Assembly: GCA_016191815.1 (NCBI GenBank)
Contig: JACPVI010000006.1
Span: 62,001-126,000 of the forward strand
Source of the DNA: Myxococcales bacterium
GTDB lineage: Bacteria > Myxococcota > Myxococcia > Myxococcales > Myxococcaceae
Length of the DNA stretch: 64,000 bases
Direction: 5' to 3'
Shown here: positions 58,796-64,000 of the stretch, piece by piece
Position numbering within the stretch: position 1 is the stretch's first letter
Layout: every line of letters begins with the position of its first letter
Made by a program: the position numbers and the translations under genes
The notes under the pieces: model-generated
Told to the model about the DNA's origin: nothing
What the model saw: the letters and a program-made list of their open reading frames with translations, nothing else
The model's database searches: none

Positions 58796-58973
58796 ATGGC
58801 TGCGGCGGGCGACTCCGGCGCGGCGAAGTACCTCGTGGACAGAGTGCTCGGCAGGGTGCAGACGCAGGGGCGTCTCCTGGCCGAGGACTACGGGCTGCCC
58901 TGGGACCATCCTGCGGCTCCCGAGATCGCCGAGATGCGGCGCCGCCGAGAGCTGGGCAAGGCGCTCGCCCGCC
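58796..58973 (+). pseudogene. phage packaging-like protein fragment
   Basis: The frame reads AAAGDSGAAKYLVDRVLGRV then DYGLPWDHPAAPEIAEMRRR. The GD-x-x-AAKYL-x-DR-x-LG pattern recalls the C-terminal part of DUF5681-like/small-terminase-type phage proteins. It is cut off by the next fragment in another frame. Confidence 0.4.
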
Positions 58974-59078
58974 CTGCCGCGCCTCTCGACGCTGCGCCGC
59001 TACGTCGAGGCGCTCGGCGGGGAGCTGGAAGTGATCGCCAACTTCGGCGACAAGCGTATCCGCCTTAAGGGGGTGTGA
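58974..59078 (+). pseudogene. C-terminal fragment of an XRE/HigA-type HTH protein
   Basis: These 34 codons read LSTLRRYVEALGGELEVIAN then FGDKRIRLKGV and stop. This is the typical end of XRE-family antitoxins or regulators ('STLRxYVEALGG-x-LEV'). The helix-turn-helix core is missing. Confidence 0.6.
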
Positions 59079-59079
59079 C

Positions 59080-59494
59080 GTGGCAAGGCGTCGGCGAAAG
59101 CGCACCCACGGGTCCGGCCAGGTGATCGCCCCCCGCGTCCCCGGCGGAGCCTGGGCTATCCGCTGGCCTGAGGGCTTGCGCAGGCGCTTCCGCGGCGGCT
59201 TTGAAACCCGCGAGACGGCCGAGCGCGTCCTGGCGCGGCTGGAACGAGGCCACCCGCCACACCTTCGCCTCTCAGTGGGTGCTCGCGGGCGGGTCCATCG
59301 AGAAGCTCAAGGAGATTCTCGGCCACTACTCGGTGGTCGTCACCGAGCGCTACACCCACCTTCGGCCCGACCTGTTCGCCGACCGGGAGCTTGGGGCGAT
59401 CGCCGTCGATCTGCGGGCCGGAGCGCCCGATCCCGTGCGACTTGGGGCCAAAACGGAGACAGAAGAGGCGTCCCCCCTCCGCAAGGCCCGGTGA
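59080..59494 (+). pseudogene. tyrosine integrase with internal deletion
   Basis: From GTG 59080 the first 55 codons encode an arm-binding-type N-terminus (GSGQVIAPRVPGGAWAIRWP, then FETRETAERVLARL). At about 59245 the sequence jumps, out of frame, to the catalytic C-terminus: ATRHTFASQWVLAGGS (box II Arg), EILGHYSVVVTERYTHLRPD (His and nucleophile Tyr). The core-binding domain, first catalytic Arg and Lys are gone. It ends eight bases before the right repeat. Confidence 0.8.
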
Positions 59495-59507
59495 CTCAAA
59501 GAAAAAG

Positions 59508-59894
<387 letters not shown>

Positions 59895-59901
59895 ACCGAC
59901 C

Positions 59902-59907
59902 GTTATA
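59902..59907 (-). promoter_or_regulatory. -10 element of rnpB
   Basis: TATAAC on the minus strand lies seven bases before the predicted rnpB 5' end. No good -35 hexamer was found in the G-rich sequence upstream. Confidence 0.5.
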
Positions 59908-59937
59908 ACCCGCCCGCCCCCCGCCAAGCATCCTGGC

Positions 59938-60555
59938 TCAGAGCTTCTCGTCGATCGCCCGGTTGCTCATCTCGTCGGCGGCGGTGTTCATCTCCCTCGG
60001 GACGTGCACCAGCTTCACCCGGCTAAAGTCGTTCAAGAGCCGCAGCGCCTCCTCGTACAGGGGCCGCAAGGTGGGGCTCTTCACCTGGTAGCGCCCGCCC
60101 AGCTGGCGGATCATCAACTCCGAGTCGGCGAAAACCTCCACCTCCCGCACCCCCAGCTCGCGCGCCCGCCGCAGCCCCAGCAACAGCCCCATGTACTCGG
60201 CATAGTTGTTCGTCTGCACGCCCAGGTACTTTCCGAGCCTGTCAACCACCTGCCCGGATGGCTCCACCAAGACCGCCCCCGCCCCCGCCGGCCCCGGATT
60301 CCCCCTCGCCGCGCCATCCGAGTAGACGCGCAGCCTCGCCAAGGGCCCTGCCACCTCGGCCGCTCCAGTGGGCAGCTCGGCGGAGATCGCCGCCATCCGC
60401 TCCAGCATGCGGGCAAGCCGCTCTCTCGAGAGGCCTGGGAAGGCCTTCATGGTCGCGGTCAACGGCTCCTCCCGCGCGATGTGGCGCAGGATGTCCGACT
60501 CCCTCAACGGTGACTTGGCGGCCCTGGCATCGGAGGCTGTCGGTCGCGAAGCCAT
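59938..60555 (-). CDS. ribonuclease HI-like protein
   Basis: The 205-residue protein has an N-terminal helical extension of about 70 residues and a C-terminal RNase H fold. The fold shows RVYSDGAARGNPGPAGAGAV (Asp), NNYAEYMGLLLGL (Glu), VFADSELMIRQL (Asp) and a final NTAADEMSNRA (Asp). These four acidic residues are the catalytic set of RNase HI. The extension is unlike the hybrid-binding domain and is unrecognised. It degrades RNA in RNA-DNA hybrids. It is 16 bases downstream of the zinc-ribbon gene. Confidence 0.9.
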   Translation of the reverse strand: MASRPTASDARAAKSPLRESDILRHIAREEPLTATMKAFPGLSRERLARMLERMAAISAELPTGAAEVAGPLARLRVYSDGAARGNPGPAGAGAVLVEPSGQVVDRLGKYLGVQTNNYAEYMGLLLGLRRARELGVREVEVFADSELMIRQLGGRYQVKSPTLRPLYEEALRLLNDFSRVKLVHVPREMNTAADEMSNRAIDEKL

Positions 60556-60571
60556 CGATCGACTTGGCGGC

Positions 60572-61354
60572 TCACTTGGCGGCGGGGCCTTCGAGCGCCT
60601 CCGAGGCGTAGATGATGCGGTGGCACGACGGACAGACGTCCGTCCCCAGGGTGGAGCGCAGCGTATTGTACAGCTGCGGCCTCAGGTTCATGTTGCAGCC
60701 TTGGCAGGTGCCCGGCGGCAACACCGGCACCAGGGCCGGCATCCGCTTCTTGCGCACCGTCTCGTATCGGCGGGCCAGCGCCGGATCCACCGCCGAGGCC
60801 GCCTTGGTGCGCCGCTCGCCGATCCCCCGGATCTCCGCTTCGGTCTCCGCCGCCTTCTTCTTGAGCTCCGCCACCTTCCCGCCCACCTGGTCCCCGCGGG
60901 CGCTGTGCTCCTGCTCCTTGGCCTTCAAGGCCTCGCGCTGCACGGCGAGCTGCCGTGCGACTTCCGAAAGCTCCTCGGCCTGAGCGGCGGTCGCCTTCTT
61001 GGCGATGTCGATCTCCCGCGCCAGCGCGGCGTACTCCCGGGTGGAGCGCTGCTCGGAAAGCCGCGACTCCCACTTCTTCACCTTCTCCTTTTCGTCGGCG
61101 ATGTTCTGCTCCAGCGCCGCCTTCTGCCGCTCCAGCTCCAGGAGGCGTGCCCGCTCTGCCTCCACCGCTTCCCTGGAGGCGGCGAGCTCCTTCTCCAGCT
61201 CGGCGATCTGCTTGGGGTAGACCTCCGCGGACTTTCGGAGGGCGCCGATCTCCATGTCCACCTTCTGGAGCTCGGCCAAAGCCTTCAGCTTTTCCCGCAA
61301 GTCGACTGCCTCCGAGGGTGACGAAAAGACGAGGCCTGACCCTTCTACCAACAA
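60572..61354 (-). CDS. coiled-coil protein with C4 zinc ribbon
   Basis: The 260-residue protein is a long antiparallel-type coiled coil (about residues 20-200), then a C4 zinc ribbon (TCQGCNMNL...VCPSCHRIIY). The opening LREKLKALAELQKVDMEIG is typical of the family once called DUF164 or 'zinc ribbon domain protein'. Its role is not established; it often neighbours RNase HI, as here. The start is a TTG at 61354. Confidence 0.9.
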   Translation of the reverse strand: MLVEGSGLVFSSPSEAVDLREKLKALAELQKVDMEIGALRKSAEVYPKQIAELEKELAASREAVEAERARLLELERQKAALEQNIADEKEKVKKWESRLSEQRSTREYAALAREIDIAKKATAAQAEELSEVARQLAVQREALKAKEQEHSARGDQVGGKVAELKKKAAETEAEIRGIGERRTKAASAVDPALARRYETVRKKRMPALVPVLPPGTCQGCNMNLRPQLYNTLRSTLGTDVCPSCHRIIYASEALEGPAAK

Positions 61355-61539
61355 GCACCCTGGGATCCAACGTCAGTTTTCCGGGAGCGAGCTGCGCGCG
61401 CGATTCGCGCACGCCCGATCGTCCGGCGGGAGCCGGCGCCTCCTGCGTCCCCCTGCGAGGCCGCCGGCGGCCCGGGCGACCTGCCGATGTTTCGCTCGCG
61501 ATTGTCGGTGGAGAAATGCGGGTGTAGCTTCGCCGCGCA

Positions 61540-62034
61540 ATGGCCTACTTCATCGTCGAGACGTGCATCGGTTGCACCGCTTGCACCAACCGCTGCCCGA
61601 CCGACGCCATCACCGGCGAGCGAAAGAAGCTGCACGTCATCCATCCCGCCCTGTGCGTCGACTGCGGCGCTTGCGGCGTGGTCTGCCCCGCCGAAGCCAT
61701 CTACGACCACGTGGGCGGCCTCACCCAGATGCTGAAGAAGGCGCAGCGGCCCCACGCCTTCGTGGAAGAACTGGCGTGCACCGGCTGCGACAAGTGCGCC
61801 GAGCGCTGCCCCTTCGATTGCCTCCACTTGGAAGAGGTGGCCGACCCCGAATCGCCCTACTTTTCCACCATGGTGGTCGACGAGTCGAAGTGCACCGGCT
61901 GCCGCGAGTGCGAGAAGGCCTGCCCCTACGACGCGATCTTCATCCACCGGCACGACCGGCTCCCCGACTGGCTCGCCGCCCACATGCCGCGCTACTTCGA
62001 GAAGCAGCAGGCTCGATCGGCGAAGGCCGCCTGA
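61540..62034 (+). CDS. ferredoxin-like protein with four 4Fe-4S cluster motifs
   Basis: The 164-residue protein has four CxxCxxCxxxC motifs: CIGCTACTNRC, CVDCGACGVVC, CTGCDKCAERC and CTGCRECEKAC, each completed by a CP pair. The two pairs make two bicluster domains. It is a soluble electron carrier or a subunit of a redox complex. Neighbours give no partner. Confidence 0.92.
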   Translation: MAYFIVETCIGCTACTNRCPTDAITGERKKLHVIHPALCVDCGACGVVCPAEAIYDHVGGLTQMLKKAQRPHAFVEELACTGCDKCAERCPFDCLHLEEVADPESPYFSTMVVDESKCTGCRECEKACPYDAIFIHRHDRLPDWLAAHMPRYFEKQQARSAKAA

Positions 62035-62280
62035 GCCCACAGTTCGCCTGGGTCGCGCCGCGTGCCACATCTGCTCACCTCGGGCACCCGGCGAGGTCGG
62101 GAATGACACTTTTCGGTCAGCGGTACGTACTGGCATGACGGCACCGTCGCACTGGAGCGGCGGAGGCGATTGCCGGTGCGGATGACCCGAGAACGAAAGA
62201 AGAGAGCTGCCGGCGGTTTCCGCACGCGCTCTGGCGCCGGCAGGGCCCTTGCTCGAAATCGCCGCCCCGGAGGAACCCAG

Positions 62281-62445
62281 GTGGCGATCATCCAACCGAA
62301 GGGACGCGACCAAGGCGAGGCGCCGCACCCCAACCCCCCGCAGCGCCCAGCGGGCATGCAGGCGATGGGCGAAGAGATCTACCGGGAGATCCGCCAGCTC
62401 GTCCGCGAGCTGGCTTCACATAGGCGGCGCACGGCGGAAGGCTAA
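62281..62445 (+). CDS. possible small protein
   Basis: A GTG at 62281 follows GGAGG with seven bases spacing and opens a 54-codon frame ending in the helix MGEEIYREIRQLVRELASHRR. No family was recognised. It is convergent with the FYDLN gene, ending two bases before its stop. Confidence 0.4.
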   Translation: MAIIQPKGRDQGEAPHPNPPQRPAGMQAMGEEIYREIRQLVRELASHRRRTAEG

Positions 62446-62447
62446 GC

Positions 62448-62726
62448 TTAGACTTCCTCTTCCTCCCGCGCCGGCTCCTCGGCCTCCTCCTCGATGGCCT
62501 CGATCTCGTCCTCTTCCTCGAACGGCTCCTCGGGCGCGATGGGCTGGACGACCTTCGGCACCGCGGTCAGGCGGCCGCGCCGCGCATCGGGCGGCCCTTT
62601 CAGCGCCGGGCTCTCGCGCTGGTCCACCCCGCACTTGGGGCAGACTGGCTCAGGCCGCTTGAGGTCGTAGAACTTCGTTCCGCACTTGAAGCAGCTGAAT
62701 TTGGCGCCGATGTCCTTGGCGGGCAT
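62448..62726 (-). CDS. FYDLN acid-domain zinc-ribbon protein
   Basis: The 92-residue protein has KFSCFKCGTKFYDLKRPEP, then CPKCG, followed by a long Glu-rich tail. This is the FYDLN_acid family of proteobacteria. Function is unknown; a zinc-binding regulatory role has been suggested by its structure. Confidence 0.93.
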   Translation of the reverse strand: MPAKDIGAKFSCFKCGTKFYDLKRPEPVCPKCGVDQRESPALKGPPDARRGRLTAVPKVVQPIAPEEPFEEEDEIEAIEEEAEEPAREEEEV

Positions 62727-62880
62727 GTGGTCTCACCTGTCGACGCGAAGGAGCCCGGCTCCTTAATTGGCGCGGCCCCGCAAGTCAATCGATCGGTTTG
62801 GAAAGGGGGTGGTTCCGGCCCCTGATGGCGGGTACCATCGCGGAAGCTCCGCCTCTCTGTCCCAGGCCGGTGCGCTCTCC

Positions 62881-64000
62881 GTGACTGTCACCTGCGACCA
62901 CTGCCACAAGCGCTATGTGATCGCCGACGACAAGGTCCGCGGGCGCTCGGTGCGGATCCGCTGCAAGCGGTGCCAGGGGGTCATCTCCATCGAGGGGCTC
63001 AAGGCCGAGCGGCGAGCCGCCGCTGCTCCCAAGGCGGCGTGGGAGGAGGAGCGGACCGTGGCCATGCCGGTGCTGGACCTGAGCTCGGTCTGGCACGCGA
63101 TGGTGAAAGGGAAGCAGTTGGGCCCCCTGGACGTGAAAGCCCTCCAGGCCAAGGTGAGATCCGGGGAGATCGGCCTGCGCAACTACCTCTGGCGCCAGGG
63201 GATGAAGGACTGGAAGCGGGCGGCCGAGCTGCCCGAGCTGACCCGGCTGTTCATCGGAGGCGACGGCCTGCCCGCACCGGCTGCTCCAGCTCCGGCGGCT
63301 GCCCCGCCCGTTCGCGCGGAGGCGCCGGTCGTTCGCCAGGCGGAGCCGCAGCCCGCCAAGGCGGCTGAGCCCTCTGTTACACCCAGGGCCGCGGAGGAGC
63401 CGAAGGCCACCCTCGCGAAGGCGGAGGGAGAGCGGGCGGACCCGCTGGGAGAGCTGTACTCCGACGCGAGCCACCCCGGCGCCGAACGCGACACCCTCGA
63501 CGACGAGCCGGAGGAGCGGCAGGAGGCGGCGAAGGAGACGGCGAAGAAGGAGCCGGAGGATCCGTTCGCGGCGATGGGGGACATCGACCCAGCGAAGCTC
63601 GGAGCGCCCGGCGAGGCGACTCGCTTCTTCATCGCCCAGGCGGGGGTGAACAAGCGAAACCCTCCCTGGAAGATCGCGCTCGCCATCGCCACCGCGCTGG
63701 CCGCGCCGGTGGGCGTGCTCTACTTCCTTTCCGAGCTGAAGATCGTCCCTCTGGAGGTGACCCGGGTGGACGAGTCCGGCAACGAGGTGACCGAGTCGGT
63801 CTTCTCGGCGGGAGGGGTGTCCGGGCTCAAGGATCTGCTCTCGGGAAAGAACAAGAAGAAGCCCGAGCCGCCCACCCAGGTGGCGGCCCGGCCGAAGAAG
63901 CCCGAGGCGGAGCCGCCGGAAGCTTCCCCGCCGGTGCGGCCTCCGCCGGTGCGGCCTCCGCCGCCGAACGCGCCCACCCAGGAGGAGCTGGCGGCGCTCT
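62881..64000 (+). CDS. AgmX/GltJ-like zinc-ribbon, GYF and TM protein (cut by window end)
   Basis: The GTG at 62881 starts an MJ0042-type zinc ribbon (CDHCHKRYVIADDKVRG...IRCKRC). A GYF_2 domain (WHAMVKGKQLGPLDVKALQ) follows, then a long Ala/Pro/Glu linker, a transmembrane helix (IALAIATALAAPVGVLYFL) and a Pro-rich extracytoplasmic part that runs off the window. This order is that of the Myxococcus gliding-motility protein AgmX/GltJ, which continues into a TonB domain. Assignment to gliding is by architecture only. Confidence 0.85.
   Translation, partial: MTVTCDHCHKRYVIADDKVRGRSVRIRCKRCQGVISIEGLKAERRAAAAPKAAWEEERTVAMPVLDLSSVWHAMVKGKQLGPLDVKALQAKVRSGEIGLRNYLWRQGMKDWKRAAELPELTRLFIGGDGLPAPAAPAPAAAPPVRAEAPVVRQAEPQPAKAAEPSVTPRAAEEPKATLAKAEGERADPLGELYSDASHPGAERDTLDDEPEERQEAAKETAKKEPEDPFAAMGDIDPAKLGAPGEATRFFIAQAGVNKRNPPWKIALAIATALAAPVGVLYFLSELKIVPLEVTRVDESGNEVTESVFSAGGVSGLKDLLSGKNKKKPEPPTQVAARPKKPEAEPPEASPPVRPPPVRPPPPNAPTQEELAAL

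Larger units (their letters stand above)
58302..59501. mobile_element. degenerate integrative element at the rnpB 3' end
   Basis: This 1.2-kb segment is bounded by near-identical direct repeats, the right one containing the 3' end of rnpB. Inside are only fragments: an internally deleted tyrosine integrase next to rnpB, a piece of an HTH protein, a phage-packaging-like piece and one small intact-looking coiled-coil gene. The layout (attachment repeat, degraded cargo, integrase beside an RNA gene) is that of a decayed genomic island or phage. Confidence 0.7.

Noticed and set aside
58449-59078. A single 209-codon gene in the mobile remnant
   Set aside because: Only the last 34 codons resemble a protein (HTH C-terminus); the upstream part is a shadow of the coiled-coil gene and the packaging-like fragment in other frames.

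Overview
The window is very GC-rich, densely packed DNA that reads like a member of the Myxococcota (the former myxobacterial Deltaproteobacteria). The evidence is a MYXO-CTERM-like sorting tail, many Cys-rich and Asp/Ala-linker lipoproteins, PEGA proteins, a two-module PilZ protein, a FYDLN-acid protein and an AgmX/GltJ-like zinc-ribbon/GYF protein at the right edge. I cannot name the species.

Layout. 0-10.5 kb: an edge-truncated E2-like acyltransferase, a Kelch membrane protein, an ABC-2 exporter, molybdenum cofactor genes (mobB-moeA divergent from mobA), transketolase and a Phd/RelE-type toxin-antitoxin pair. 10.5-18 kb: a MYXO-CTERM repeat protein, a lipoprotein of about 20 Cys-rich modules and a possible caspase-like protein. 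18-24 kb: a YeeE/YedE sulfur transporter interrupted by an in-frame UGA with a SECIS-like hairpin, then the AmmeMemoRadiSam trio, a chimeric TonB-plug remnant and a nucleotidyltransferase. 23.5-32 kb: a zinc-peptidase lipoprotein, a DASS transporter, an OmpA protein, and ftsE-ftsX-envC. 33-38.6 kb: a kinase-like/SelO-like/nucleotidyltransferase fusion behind a glycosyltransferase, an EF-hand protein and a radical SAM protein. 38.6-47.3 kb: a CtpA-type protease, PEGA and Cys-rich proteins, Ddl, a processive GT2 enzyme, and two peptidoglycan hydrolases sharing an unusual N-terminus. 47.3-57.9 kb: PilZ protein, secreted lipoproteins, M1-like and GH-A-like enzymes, FtsY. 57.9-59.5 kb: a scrap-yard of broken mobile genes ending at the 3' end of rnpB. 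59.5-64 kb: RNase P RNA, RNase HI, a zinc-ribbon coiled-coil protein, a ferredoxin, and the FYDLN and AgmX-like genes.

The three observations I rate highest are: (1) the YeeE-family transporter in which a conserved membrane cysteine codon is UGA, followed at SECIS distance by a perfect hairpin with GGU in its loop, all behind a good promoter and ribosome-binding site; (2) the 897-residue fusion of a kinase-like domain, a divergent SelO-type pseudokinase and a nucleotidyltransferase domain; (3) a 1.2-kb degenerate integrative element bounded by direct repeats of the rnpB 3' end. Novelty could not be checked, because no database was available.
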